In this document: positions 16,098 through 25,946 of the stretch, piece by piece
Layout: the number at the start of each line of letters is the position of its first letter
Position numbering within the stretch: the stretch's first letter is position 1
Assembly: GCA_016287815.1 (NCBI GenBank)
Contig: JAEEWW010000012.1
Coordinates: forward strand, 1 to 44,641
Length of the DNA: 44,641 bases
Reading direction: 5' to 3'
DNA from: Treponema sp.
GTDB lineage: Bacteria; Spirochaetota; Spirochaetia; Treponematales; Treponemataceae
The notes under the pieces: model-generated
The model's input: only the letters and a program-made list of their open reading frames with translations
Database searches by the model: none
Told to the model about the DNA's origin: nothing
Translations under genes and position numbers: made by a program

Positions 16098-19000
16098 TTA
16101 GAATTCCATGCGTGCGCCTATTGAAGCGGTTATATTCAGTAATATTAAAGAATCCCAGGTGCAGTTGTAAGTTTCTGCAAGGGAAGAAATTATAGTCAGG
16201 TTTTTATTCATTTTTAAATCAACGGAATGATTAATTTCAAACGAATGTTTTTTTATAACTTTTGAATTTGTTGTTGAACCTGTAGTATTTTCTGAGATAC
16301 TGAAATTTATACTGTCGCTTCTTGTAAGGATTGCATCTGTTTTATTATATTCCGGGTTAAAAAGCATAATTATGCCCAGAATTGGACTTACTTTTCCACG
16401 TCGTTTCCATAAGGCTGTTTCTTTTACGTTCCAGATGTCTTTGTCTTCAAAAGTCAATTCTGTTCCAAAACGAACGGAATCACTTTCGTTATAATAAAAA
16501 TTTGATTGAAAATACCCCGAATGAATGTATTTTTTTTCACCTGTTTTTCGCGGAATTTTTGCTCCGGTAGAAAAAGAAGCCATATATTCATCCTGTTTAA
16601 AAAGTTTTGTTTTTTTCAGGATTCCGGATTCCCCAAAAATGTTAAATGCCGAATAATTTACAGTTGCTTTATATTGATAAATGTCGCTTATTATTGCAGA
16701 AGTCCTTATGTCTCTTGCAGCCGTAAATGAAATTCCGCTTGGAATGTACAAATCTTTTTCTGTTCCAAAAACAGGTCTTCGCCAGGAAATTGAATAAGTT
16801 GTCGTATAATAAAGAGATTCTGTGGAATCCTTGTTTAAGGAAGTATTGCTTAAAATCCTGTTGGAAAGTGAAGAACTTATAAGGTCGTTTACAGGCAGGG
16901 AAGAAAATAAAAATTCCCTTTCCTGCAATGTAGAAGCAAGTTTTTCAGTGTCTCCCTGATAATTTCCGCCATAAAGAGTTTCTTTTATACCGCCAGATTC
17001 TTTTGTCCAGCGTAAACTTATATTGTTGCTCCCTAGCGCAAATGGAATATAAAAAATTATTTTGCTTGAATCTGTAAAGGTGTTTGATGCAGCACTTTTG
17101 TATTCTCCGTTTGTTTCAAAATCAATTTGCGGAGAAAGTTTTGCAAAAGGAAAAACGAATGTATTTGAAAAATCAGAATGTACTTTTCTTCTTGCTGCAT
17201 TTGATTTTCCGGAAGAAAATGCGAATTCCGTACTGTCTTTCCAGCCCTGATTGTAGGAAGAAGTTTCAAGTCGGCTTGCATTTTGCGATGATGGAAGTAA
17301 TTTCTGGTTTACCTGTGCACCTGCTGAAAAGATGTAAGTCATATTTTCTGCCGGGATTTTTATTCTTGTTTTTAAAGAACTGTTTTGAGTGACAGCCCAT
17401 GGATTTGAAGTTGCCTGTGTTTCTCCGTTTATAGAAAACGGAATGCTTGTTTTTGTAAAATCAAGAGATGCACTGTTTCTTTTATCAAGTGTTTTTTCTA
17501 TAGAGTTAAATCTGTATTCTTCGTTGAATTTTAAAATTGAAAATAAAGGCTCTTCAGTTTCTGCTTTGTGTCCTGCGCTGGAAAGTTTTGCTGAACTGTC
17601 GCCTGTGTGGCTTATGTCACCGGATAAAGCAATGTTTGCAGCGCTGATTCCTATGTAAGATGAGCCTTCAAAAGATTTTTCGTTTGCATCAGAATCAATT
17701 TTATTAACTGTAGCGGAATAACGGCCTTCGCCGCCGATTAAAAAGTTTTTTAATAATGCAAACTGACTGTTTTCAAAAATATAGCCTTCTTTTTTATATT
17801 CGGTTTTAACTTTGTCTTCGATAAGATAATGTTCTTTTGCCCCGGAAAGATGAAGTTCATCAAACTGAAAATCTCCTTTTGTATAGATTTTCCCGCCGAA
17901 TGCAGTTTTTAAATCCATTTTTATCCGGCACGGAACCTTATCTGTGTTTATGTAAATCCGGTTAACCTGAACGTTGTCTGAATCAATATATACTTTTTTT
18001 GAAATTCTGTTTACAGACAGCTTATGCCATTGCGAATCTGCATAATTGTTTAACACAACGCCTGAAAGTTCCAGTTTTACGCAGATTTCCTGATTGTCAA
18101 AACTTATTCCGGCATTTCTGTCTAATGTAAGTGAAAAAGCACTTTCTGTGTCTGTGGTTGTGGGTGATATGTCACTTTCTGATTCTTTTGAAAATTTGAA
18201 ATACAGGTTTATATCCTGATAAGGAGTTATATCAACTTCAGAAAAGTATCTTGTCATTATGATATGTGATTTTTCTTCGTCGAAATTGGAAGCGGCGGCG
18301 GCATTTTCCCAGTGAATGTTTTCTACATAGTTTGTAGAATCATTGAATTTGCTTACGCCTGAAAGATTGGAAGTTGTCTGGCTTGCTGTAACAGAAAGAT
18401 TGTCCGGGTGTGCTGTAAAAATATTCTGTGTCTGAATTTCATAAGGACCTATCCAGATTTTTCCTTTTGTATTTGATTTTGTGCCGCCGATTGTGTTCCC
18501 GCTGCCAGAGCCGCCGTTTACAACAACTATAATTCTTGCATCGTGGTTTGAAGTAAATCTTGCGCGGTCTTCTTCTGTAATTTTTATTTTTACGATATTT
18601 GCGGCAAAGGAAGGTGAAAGCGGATTAAAGGCTTTTTCTACGTCCATGCCGCCGGCGTTAGTTGTATTGCCGCTATGGTCGTAAATTTTCCAGGTTGGAA
18701 TTGAATTAACATCTTCAACTGAAAAATCATCTTCCGAACTTACTCCAAGCTGAAGGTAAACATCGTAATCTCTTGTGGATGTGTCGTCAGGTTTTATGGC
18801 TATTGAAAATTCTGTAGCCGATGCAAGCTGTGTTGCGGAAGCACCTAGTTTTATAGCCTTTGCACTCCATGCACAAACTGCCTGACCTTCCCATGAAGAA
18901 AAATCCCATTCAAACGGAACCTTATAGCCTGAAATCTCTGAATCTGTAGAACCTTCATCTGCTGAAACAGAACCATTGCAGGAATCTGAAAGAGCAGGGT

Positions 19001-21045
19001 ATTCTGAATCGGAAATTCTTGTATTAAGAACTGGAACAAAATTTTCTGGCAGATTGGCGGCGGCATTTTTTTTAAGGTAAATAGTTTCCGGAGCTTGTGA
19101 ATCCATTCCGAGAATGCGGTAAACGCCTGTTGTATTGTCAGATTCTACGGTAAAGGCGCTCGTATTGGAAATTAAAAATTTCTCATCCTTATAGTTTATG
19201 CCAGTAGCGAATGTAGCAAAACCCGGTGTAGAAGAAAGTTCATCTGCATAATTTCTGTTCGGGTTATAAGCCCATCTTGTAGAAAAAGAAATATCCCCTG
19301 TAAGATTTTCTGTAAAGTTCCTTGAATAGCCTGCTGCGGCGGTAACAGCACCGTTGTTTTCTGTCTGACTGTCTTCATACCAGGTTATATAAATGCGGTC
19401 ACTTTCAGAAACGGCAGAAGATGGCGTTACAGTTCCCGATTCTTCGTTGTATTTTACGTTTCCGTCAATTACGCCGTTTTTATATAATCTTACGGTTCCG
19501 GGAACGGCAGAAGTTCCTATATCAAATCTTGTAACTGGAGAATACGAGCGGAGACGTAAAAATAAATCGCTTGACGATGAAAGCCCTAAATAAAATTCTG
19601 GAGCACGGTCCGCAAGCGGAAAGCGAACTTCAGGTTTTACGGCTGAATTAGGAGCCAGATTAACATCCGAAGGATAAATATCAATGTATGTTCGGTTTTC
19701 GCTAAAAAAATCTTTTGTTGTAAAAGAAACATCATCACTTACAATAGCTGAATAAAGTGAAGATTCTGTCTGTGTTGTTTTTGAAGCAATTACGGCATCG
19801 TCTAATGAACCTGTTCCTGCATCATAGCGGAATGCTGCGGCAAAAGGTGAAAAACCTGCCGGGTGCTGTAAATAAAGAATCTGTTCGCCAGTAGAGCTGT
19901 TTATTGTTCTGTTAGAAGCACCTATATAGGAAAAAAATCCGTCTGTTCCAGTGCCGTTTCTTCCGCCAAAAGAAAAGTGTGCAACAAAAGGGCGTTTTAT
20001 AGAATCGTCATTTTCACATTCTGTTCCAAAATATTCCTGTATTGCTCCAAGAAAGCCCTCGGCTCCTGTTACTGTATTATCCGAGACTGTTCCGTAAGCA
20101 CCCAGGGCAGAATTAATTGCCGTACATGTTGAAGCACTTGCAAAACTTACAGCAACAGCAGGAATAATACCGTTTTTTTTGGCAGAACCGCAGTCTTTTG
20201 CAAGAAGAAGCTGTCTTCTTGCCGGCATAAGCATATACTGTGATTCAGAAAGTTTTTTATATTTCCTGCCCTGAACATCTTTATAATCGCCATCAGCAGA
20301 TTCTACATAAACATCCTTTATGTCCGTAATAAAATCCGGATTATCCGGTAAGACATAAATCTGACCTGTAAGCCATGCGCCCGGTGAAATCCCTGTGTCA
20401 GAAACAGAATTTCTTCCGTAATAGGTTTTACTTTTTGATTCAAGCATGTCGTAGCGGAAGGTAAAATCACCTTTCCACTTATTTTTTTCATCGTCTTCAA
20501 AGTGAAGAAAAAGTCCGGGCGCCTGATTGTTTCCGCCGCCGATTCCTCGGTTGACATTGTCTATTGAATATGTTGCAGGAAAGGTAATTCCCCGGTTTGC
20601 AACCCGTGCTTCTTTTAAAATGCCTTCACCATAATAGCCGGCTGCAACTGTGTTTTTATCAAAGCCATCGGCAAAAGCTGCTTCAAAGTACCATTTCTGG
20701 TTCAGCATAAACCATAAGGTTAAATCTACCTTCTGTGTAAATTGAGGCTTTATTGTTGTAGTCTGGGGAGAATTACCGAAGCCAAAAGTTGTTTCAAATC
20801 CTCCTGTAATTTCTGACTGCCAGTAACCGTCGGCAGAAAATTCTACGTTTTTATCATCAATCTGATAGTTAAAAAGCGATTTTGAATTTACATTTTTTAA
20901 TTCATCATCTGGAGGAAGTGCTGTTTTATCAAAAATAATTGCACCGGCTCCGTCGGACTCTGTTTTATTCATTTCTTCTGCATAAGATTTTTGGCTTAAA
21001 AAAACAGCAGAAAGTAAAAACAGGGCAAAAATAAAATTCTTTTTG
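16098..21045 (-). other. Outer-membrane module of the fused frame: internal signal peptide plus giant beta-rich domain
   Basis: This part would be a separate gene in most genomes. From about 21045 the frame encodes KNKK, a hydrophobic core, the SPase-like site SYA-EE, and then a long Ser/Thr/Asn-rich region with alternating beta patterns. Examples are FSADGYWQSEITGGFETTFG near its N-terminus and repeated barrel-like strands in its last ~500 residues. The last residues are ITASIGARMEF, matching the aromatic C-terminal beta-signal used by BamA. I do not recognise the family. Size and layout suggest a very large outer-membrane barrel or translocon-like protein. Confidence 0.6.
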
Positions 21046-22220
21046 TTTTTACCTAAAAGACGGGCTTTTTTTATTTTGATTTCCGGCTTTTTTTTCTGTA
21101 AGGCTAAAATACTTTGTTCAAGTTTCCGTTTTTTTTCTGATTTTTCGTTAAAAAATTCACTTTGATATAATGAATTTCCTATATTCTGTACAGCAACCCC
21201 TAAAAGCCTTATACCACCATTTGAAGGATTGTATTTTTTGTCAAATAAGCGCTGAACGCGTTCAAATAAATCTTCTGAAGAAAGAATTTCACCTGCTGAA
21301 GTTTCCTGAACGGTAATTGTTGAAAAATCTCCGTAACGGATTTTTAATGCCGCAGTTTTACTGGAAAGTTTTTCATTTAATAATCTGAACATTACAGTGT
21401 CTGAAAGATGCAATAATGCTGTTCCTATTGCATAGCGGTCTTCAAGGTCAAAAGGAAATGTAGTTTCTGCGCTTATAGAATGAGATTTTGCTTCACTGAA
21501 TGTTTCTACTTCTTTTCCGCGGACGGCATTATATAAATAAAGCCCGCAGGCTTTCCCTAGAATGCTTTGTAAAAGAGTAAGTGATTTTTCGTGTATTTGT
21601 CTTGTTGTTGTTAAGCCGAAATTTTTTAATTTTATCTGTGTTTTTGTTCCTATTCCCCAGACTTTTTCCAATGGAAGAGAAAGCATGAATTCTTCTTCTT
21701 TGCCCGGCGGAACTTCAAAAAAACCGTCTGGTTTTGAAAGTCCAGATGCGATTTTTGCTATGTACCGGTTCTGTGCAAGACCTGCGGAAACCGTTAAACC
21801 TGTTTTTTCTTTTACTTCGGCTTTTATTTTTTTTGCAGTTTCGGAAGGATTTCCAAAAAGTTTTTCTGTTCCGCACAAATCAATAAAGGCTTCATCTATT
21901 GAAATCTGTCTGATGTCCGGCGAATAATTTTTAAAAATTTCCATAACCTTTTGGGAAAGTTCATGGTATCTTTTCATGTTTGGATACACAAATATTCCCT
22001 GCGGACAAAGACTGTATGCCTTAAAAGTCGGCATTGCCGAATGAACTCCGAATTTCCTTGCTTCATAGGATGCAGTGGAAACAACACCCCTTCTGTCTTT
22101 AGGATTCCCGCCGACTATAACAGGTTTTCCGCGGTATTCTTCATGGTCTAATTGTTCAACGGAAGCAAAAAAAGCGTCTAAATCAACATGTATGTAGCAG
22201 ACATCGTTCCATTCTGTCAT
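16098..22220 (-). CDS. dinB: Single 2040-codon frame: DNA polymerase IV (DinB) fused to a large predicted outer-membrane protein
   Basis: Residues 1 to about 375 are a full Y-family DNA polymerase IV: CYIHVDLDAFFASVEQLD (Asp13, Asp15), VVSTASYEARKFGVHSAMPT and the catalytic QISIDEAFIDL (Asp109, Glu110), then the little-finger domain. Pol IV performs translesion synthesis in the cytoplasm. With no stop codon the frame runs into a basic stretch, a signal-peptide-like segment (KNFIFALFLLSAVFLSQKSYA, about 393-412) and some 1630 residues rich in beta strands ending in the terminal phenylalanine typical of outer-membrane barrels. No ATG, GTG or TTG lies in this frame between the polymerase and the signal peptide. 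An A8 run (21088-21095) marks the junction. The ATG overlaps the upstream membrane-protein stop by 4 bp. Confidence 0.85.
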   Translation of the reverse strand: MTEWNDVCYIHVDLDAFFASVEQLDHEEYRGKPVIVGGNPKDRRGVVSTASYEARKFGVHSAMPTFKAYSLCPQGIFVYPNMKRYHELSQKVMEIFKNYSPDIRQISIDEAFIDLCGTEKLFGNPSETAKKIKAEVKEKTGLTVSAGLAQNRYIAKIASGLSKPDGFFEVPPGKEEEFMLSLPLEKVWGIGTKTQIKLKNFGLTTTRQIHEKSLTLLQSILGKACGLYLYNAVRGKEVETFSEAKSHSISAETTFPFDLEDRYAIGTALLHLSDTVMFRLLNEKLSSKTAALKIRYGDFSTITVQETSAGEILSSEDLFERVQRLFDKKYNPSNGGIRLLGVAVQNIGNSLYQSEFFNEKSEKKRKLEQSILALQKKKPEIKIKKARLLGKNKKNFIFALFLLSAVFLSQKSYAEEMNKTESDGAGAIIFDKTALPPDDELKNVNSKSLFNYQIDDKNVEFSADGYWQSEITGGFETTFGFGNSPQTTTIKPQFTQKVDLTLWFMLNQKWYFEAAFADGFDKNTVAAGYYGEGILKEARVANRGITFPATYSIDNVNRGIGGGNNQAPGLFLHFEDDEKNKWKGDFTFRYDMLESKSKTYYGRNSVSDTGISPGAWLTGQIYVLPDNPDFITDIKDVYVESADGDYKDVQGRKYKKLSESQYMLMPARRQLLLAKDCGSAKKNGIIPAVAVSFASASTCTAINSALGAYGTVSDNTVTGAEGFLGAIQEYFGTECENDDSIKRPFVAHFSFGGRNGTGTDGFFSYIGASNRTINSSTGEQILYLQHPAGFSPFAAAFRYDAGTGSLDDAVIASKTTQTESSLYSAIVSDDVSFTTKDFFSENRTYIDIYPSDVNLAPNSAVKPEVRFPLADRAPEFYLGLSSSSDLFLRLRSYSPVTRFDIGTSAVPGTVRLYKNGVIDGNVKYNEESGTVTPSSAVSESDRIYITWYEDSQTENNGAVTAAAGYSRNFTENLTGDISFSTRWAYNPNRNYADELSSTPGFATFATGINYKDEKFLISNTSAFTVESDNTTGVYRILGMDSQAPETIYLKKNAAANLPENFVPVLNTRISDSEYPALSDSCNGSVSADEGSTDSEISGYKVPFEWDFSSWEGQAVCAWSAKAIKLGASATQLASATEFSIAIKPDDTSTRDYDVYLQLGVSSEDDFSVEDVNSIPTWKIYDHSGNTTNAGGMDVEKAFNPLSPSFAANIVKIKITEEDRARFTSNHDARIIVVVNGGSGSGNTIGGTKSNTKGKIWIGPYEIQTQNIFTAHPDNLSVTASQTTSNLSGVSKFNDSTNYVENIHWENAAAASNFDEEKSHIIMTRYFSEVDITPYQDINLYFKFSKESESDISPTTTDTESAFSLTLDRNAGISFDNQEICVKLELSGVVLNNYADSQWHKLSVNRISKKVYIDSDNVQVNRIYINTDKVPCRIKMDLKTAFGGKIYTKGDFQFDELHLSGAKEHYLIEDKVKTEYKKEGYIFENSQFALLKNFLIGGEGRYSATVNKIDSDANEKSFEGSSYIGISAANIALSGDISHTGDSSAKLSSAGHKAETEEPLFSILKFNEEYRFNSIEKTLDKRNSASLDFTKTSIPFSINGETQATSNPWAVTQNSSLKTRIKIPAENMTYIFSAGAQVNQKLLPSSQNASRLETSSYNQGWKDSTEFAFSSGKSNAARRKVHSDFSNTFVFPFAKLSPQIDFETNGEYKSAASNTFTDSSKIIFYIPFALGSNNISLRWTKESGGIKETLYGGNYQGDTEKLASTLQEREFLFSSLPVNDLISSSLSNRILSNTSLNKDSTESLYYTTTYSISWRRPVFGTEKDLYIPSGISFTAARDIRTSAIISDIYQYKATVNYSAFNIFGESGILKKTKLFKQDEYMASFSTGAKIPRKTGEKKYIHSGYFQSNFYYNESDSVRFGTELTFEDKDIWNVKETALWKRRGKVSPILGIIMLFNPEYNKTDAILTRSDSINFSISENTTGSTTNSKVIKKHSFEINHSVDLKMNKNLTIISSLAETYNCTWDSLILLNITASIGARMEF
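21088..21095 (-). other. A8 homopolymer at the Pol IV/outer-membrane junction
   Basis: The coding strand reads CAG followed by eight A and then GCC, at about codon 376. Removal of one A gives a stop after QKKSRKSK; addition of one A gives a stop after QKKKAGNQNKKSPSFR. Either change would produce a normal-length Pol IV. It is therefore a candidate site for transcriptional or ribosomal slippage, or for a sequencing error. Confidence 0.6.
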
Positions 22221-24313
22221 AAATTTTCGCCTTTTTTGCCTGAAACCTTTGAATTGATCGTGACAGTAGAAGTCCCTGAACTATCTGAATTATGTGCAGC
22301 AATGGAAATAGTTTTTGTTTCTATTTCAAAAACATTTTTATCTTTTGTTGGAAAATATGCGCTCACGGTTATGTTTTCATCTTCATTTGAAGTTGTTGTA
22401 TATGTAAATGCGCATTGTTCCGGTGGAAAATCAGGAAAATAAACAGCTGCTCGGGTTTTTGTGCTTTCTTCAAAATAAGGAACTGTGGCTTCGTAAACAG
22501 GCTGCTTTGTTTTTCCTTCTATTTTGATTTCATACCGTTCTGCAATTTTTGAAGAAGTTATTGTGAGTTCCCTTACTGTGTTTCCGTAAGAAGATTTGTC
22601 TGCAAGCAAAAGTTCTATGTTATTTTCAGTTGTATTTTTATATACGATTGAACCTTCAATATCTGCAACAGAAGGAATGTTTCTGTAATTTTTTAATACA
22701 TAGAAAATCAGAATAAAACAGCCTGCAAGGCAAATACTTCCGTAAATTATCAGGGGAAAAGCCTTTTTAATTATCAGGAAGAAATTCTGTCTTTCCTTTA
22801 GTTTTATGCAGTGGGAAAGAATAAAAAGCCAGATTAAATTGAATGACTGAATTGCAAGGGCAAGAAAAAAAGTTTGAAGTCTGTTTCCTGCAAGCAAAAA
22901 TGAAATCTGTTCAGGTTTTATCAGCTTCCATAAAGTGATTCCATATGGAATGAAAGGTATAAAAAGCAGAATGGCAATTATAGAAAAAAAAGCTGGTTTT
23001 TTATCTGCTTTAAGCATTGAAATTAAAATGTATTCAAGGACAAATAAAAAGAAAAAAGAAAGGTCAATGGAACTGAAAATAAAAATATTTATAATTGCAG
23101 AAAGATTTAAATAAAAAGTATATGCATATGGAGTGTGTACTTTTGTAAATCGAATGTAGACTAAAAGAATTAAAGAAATCACTATGAAAGTTATCTGAAC
23201 TTTTAAGTACAATTGAAAAATCGGGGAAATATGAAAAGAATAAGCCAGCGGAGTTGCGATTTTTCCGCCTGCTGAAAGGGAAATAAAAATAAAAAATACT
23301 AAAGCCGGCAGCAGGTATGCCAGATGAAAAATTTCTTTTGTAGCTTTCCGAAGCTTTTCATCTGCAATAATGGAAAAAGTGCATAACGTAAAAATTGTAA
23401 CCAGAGCAACGGCAAGATAAAGTTTAATTAAAATATCTTCTTTCAGTATTATGTTTATGTTGTTCCATGGAATTTTCCAGAAAAAATAATGCCTGTCCCA
23501 TTCTGAAGATTTTGTGTAATCATAGGAAGTTAAAAAAGTAGAAAAGATTTTGTCTAATCCTGCAGTTTTTGAAATATTTACAGAAACAGCTGGAATTTCA
23601 TTTTCTAGAAAAACAGCTTCGTTTCTGTCGTTTTGAATAAGATTGTAGCGGTAAAGCGTTAAAAATGTTCCTGCAGGAACTGTGTATTCTTCTGCACACG
23701 CTTTAAATGCGTTCGCAAGCTGTTTTACAAGCCATAAAGGACTTACTTCTTTGCCGTTTCCCGGCATGATTTGAGAAATTTCATCAGAAATAAAGTTTAT
23801 GCATACGGCAAATATATTGTCCGGCACAAAAATGTCGTCAATGAACATTTTTGTGCCGGAAATTAAGGCGTGACTGTTTAATGTTTCACTTTCGGGCGGA
23901 ACAAAAAGTATTGAAAAAGGAATTACAGACTGTCCGTTTAATACTTCAGAAACGAAGTCTAAAATCTGTTTTGAATTTGTTAAAAAATCCGTTTGTTTTA
24001 AAACGATTATAAGTTTTGTTTTGAAATCTTCAAGATTTTCTATGCTTGAAAAATTTTCAGGATAAAAGTCCAGCGAAAGATTATAAGAAAAATCACCTGC
24101 TGATGGAGAAATAATATTTGTTTTTGTTGGTGAAAAACCTGATGTAATTAAAATTTTCTGTACTTCATCTGAAATCTCATGTCCTGCTTTTGCAAAACCT
24201 GTTTCTGTTGAAATTCCTGTTAAGCTGGCAGATTCTGTTGCCGTTTCGGCTGTGAGTGAAAAAGAAATCAGAATATGAAAAAACAGAGTAAACACACAGA
24301 TTTTTTTTAACAT
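22217..24313 (-). CDS. Unknown multi-spanning membrane protein with N-terminal extracytoplasmic domain
   Basis: A protein of about 698 residues from the ATG at 24313 (MLKKICVFTLFF); the frame is also open to a GTG at 24340. An N-terminal signal segment is followed by a soluble region of about 270 residues (for example SLDFYPENFSSIENLEDF and IPFSILFVPPESETLNSHAL). About eight or more hydrophobic helices follow (IILLYLAVALVTIFTLCTF-like, LAYLLPALVFFIFISL, FFLFVLEYILISML, AFPLIIYGSICLAGCFILIF). A C-terminal soluble domain of about 130 residues ends the protein. I do not recognise the family. It overlaps the Pol IV/outer-membrane frame by 4 bp and is divergent from a lipoprotein gene, which suggests an envelope function shared with these neighbours. 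Confidence 0.8.
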   Translation of the reverse strand: MLKKICVFTLFFHILISFSLTAETATESASLTGISTETGFAKAGHEISDEVQKILITSGFSPTKTNIISPSAGDFSYNLSLDFYPENFSSIENLEDFKTKLIIVLKQTDFLTNSKQILDFVSEVLNGQSVIPFSILFVPPESETLNSHALISGTKMFIDDIFVPDNIFAVCINFISDEISQIMPGNGKEVSPLWLVKQLANAFKACAEEYTVPAGTFLTLYRYNLIQNDRNEAVFLENEIPAVSVNISKTAGLDKIFSTFLTSYDYTKSSEWDRHYFFWKIPWNNINIILKEDILIKLYLAVALVTIFTLCTFSIIADEKLRKATKEIFHLAYLLPALVFFIFISLSAGGKIATPLAYSFHISPIFQLYLKVQITFIVISLILLVYIRFTKVHTPYAYTFYLNLSAIINIFIFSSIDLSFFFLFVLEYILISMLKADKKPAFFSIIAILLFIPFIPYGITLWKLIKPEQISFLLAGNRLQTFFLALAIQSFNLIWLFILSHCIKLKERQNFFLIIKKAFPLIIYGSICLAGCFILIFYVLKNYRNIPSVADIEGSIVYKNTTENNIELLLADKSSYGNTVRELTITSSKIAERYEIKIEGKTKQPVYEATVPYFEESTKTRAAVYFPDFPPEQCAFTYTTTSNEDENITVSAYFPTKDKNVFEIETKTISIAAHNSDSSGTSTVTINSKVSGKKGENL

Positions 24314-24388
24314 ATTTAAGAATACCTTATCATTATGCACACTGTTGTTGCAATAGGTTTATTTGTATAATATATTTACATTTAACTG

Positions 24389-25147
24389 ATGTTAAAAGTT
24401 ATACTGAAATATTTATTTTTCCTGTTTCCGCTTGTTTCTTTTTTTTCCTGCTCGGATTCTGCAATACGCATGGATTCTTCAGAATATGCTGTAATTTTTG
24501 ACTATGAAAATGAAACCGATAAACCTTCTGTTTTTCTTTCGGTTGCAGTTAAACTTGGCTCTAAAGTACAGCGGGTTTCTTCAGTAACAATAAAAAATAA
24601 AGATAGCGGATTTATCTGGCAGGAATTTAATCCGGACTTTCAGGGAACAGCAGAATCCGGTTCTGTATATTTAAAATGCTCTCCTTCCGGATTTGACGGA
24701 CTTTTACCTGAAGGACTTTATTCATGTACTGTTACGAATATTAACGGAGAAGAAGCAGAAAATTTTTTTACAGTTGAATACGATGAAAAATTTATGCAGA
24801 TGAATTGCGGCGAAATTCAAACATTTTTCGATTCGTCTGAGCAGCCTGAAAATGCAATATATTCAGCTACTTCGCCAAAAGCTGAAAACGCAGTAAAATT
24901 TTCAAATGCTTCAAAACAGGAAAATGTTTCTGTCGGAAATTTAAAAATTAAAAAATATTATGCATTGTTTTCACAAAACGGAGATTTGTTGTATTATGTT
25001 AATCAGCAGAAAGACAAGAATCAGAAACTGACAAAAGAATCGGTTTTTACTGATTATCGCGATGTTTCTTATTTTCGTCCCTGCTATGTAAATTCAAATG
25101 AAACTGTGGTGTTTTTAATGCCGGCGGTATCGGCGGTAAGAAAATAA
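24389..25147 (+). CDS. Predicted lipoprotein of unknown function
   Basis: This 252-residue protein begins MLKVILKYLFFLFPLVSFFS followed by Cys21, a type II signal peptide with a spirochaete-style relaxed lipobox (SFFSC). The mature part looks like a small beta-rich domain (YAVIFDYENETDKPSVFLSV, LPEGLYSCTVTNINGE). It is transcribed divergently from the unknown membrane protein, 75 bp away, so the two may share a control region. No ribosome binding site of note precedes the ATG. A hairpin at 25154-25183 may end its transcript. Function not recognised. Confidence 0.75.
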   Translation: MLKVILKYLFFLFPLVSFFSCSDSAIRMDSSEYAVIFDYENETDKPSVFLSVAVKLGSKVQRVSSVTIKNKDSGFIWQEFNPDFQGTAESGSVYLKCSPSGFDGLLPEGLYSCTVTNINGEEAENFFTVEYDEKFMQMNCGEIQTFFDSSEQPENAIYSATSPKAENAVKFSNASKQENVSVGNLKIKKYYALFSQNGDLLYYVNQQKDKNQKLTKESVFTDYRDVSYFRPCYVNSNETVVFLMPAVSAVRK

Positions 25148-25153
25148 TTCTGT

Positions 25154-25183
25154 AAAATTGAAAATTTGCGATTTTGCAATTTT
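25154..25183 (+). terminator. AT-rich hairpin after the lipoprotein gene
   Basis: Outer arms 25154-25160 and 25177-25183 (7 bp) enclose a second small stem (25161-25165 with 25171-25175). It lies 7 bp after the stop codon. The U-tract is short, so termination is possible but weak. Confidence 0.35.
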
Positions 25184-25246
25184 CTAAATAAATATACAAA
25201 ACAGGAATATAAACTTTTTTCAAATTTATTGAGGTAATTTTTTAGT

Positions 25247-25945
25247 ATGGAAAACATTCTTTCTTCTCCAAATTTTCCACGGGTTATAAAAACTTATGTT
25301 CTTCGTGCCGGACGCATGACAGCCGCACAGAGAAGGGATTATGAAGAACTTTCAAAAGTCTGGTGTATTCCCTATGAAGACAAAAAATTAAATTATGTTG
25401 AAATTTTTGGAAATTCAAATCCGGTAACTATAGAAATCGGCTTTGGCATGGGAACGGCAACAGCACTTATTGCTCAGGCAAATCCTGATAAAAACTATAT
25501 TGGAATTGAAGTTCATACTCCTGGTGTTGGAAAACTTCTTGGCGAAATCCGCAGCAAGGAATTAAAAAACTTATACATAATTCAATCTGATGCGCTCGAC
25601 GTACTTGAAAATATGATAGAAGATTCCAGTGTTGCAGCTTTTCATATATTTTTCCCGGATCCATGGCCAAAAAAGAAACATCACAAACGACGCCTTGTAA
25701 AACGTCCTAATACAGACCTTTTTGCAAAAAAACTTGCAGAAAACGGTTATGTTTACATGGTTACAGACTGGCGTGAATATGCAGAATTTGCTCTGGAAGA
25801 ATTATCTTTAACTGAAGGCTTAAAAAACAAATATAAGGATTTTGCAGAGCCACAAAAATGGCGTCCTGAAACAAAATTTGAAGCAAAAGGAATTGCTGCA
25901 GACAGAATTATTTCTGAATTGATGTTCTGTAAGGCAGGAAAATAA
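25247..25945 (+). CDS. trmB: tRNA (guanine-N7-)-methyltransferase
   Basis: A 232-residue SAM-dependent enzyme that makes m7G46 in tRNA. The SAM-binding motif reads [20 protein letters not shown] (about residues 64-83). The TrmB signature [16 protein letters not shown] (about residues 136-151) is unmistakable, and [10 protein letters not shown] follows. The ATG at 25247 has TTGAGGTAA upstream. It is one base away from the ligA start after its stop, so the two genes form a tight pair. Confidence 0.96.
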   Translation: MENILSSPNFPRVIKTYVLRAGRMTAAQRRDYEELSKVWCIPYEDKKLNYVEIFGNSNPVTIEIGFGMGTATALIAQANPDKNYIGIEVHTPGVGKLLGEIRSKELKNLYIIQSDALDVLENMIEDSSVAAFHIFFPDPWPKKKHHKRRLVKRPNTDLFAKKLAENGYVYMVTDWREYAEFALEELSLTEGLKNKYKDFAEPQKWRPETKFEAKGIAADRIISELMFCKAGK

Positions 25946-25946
25946 A

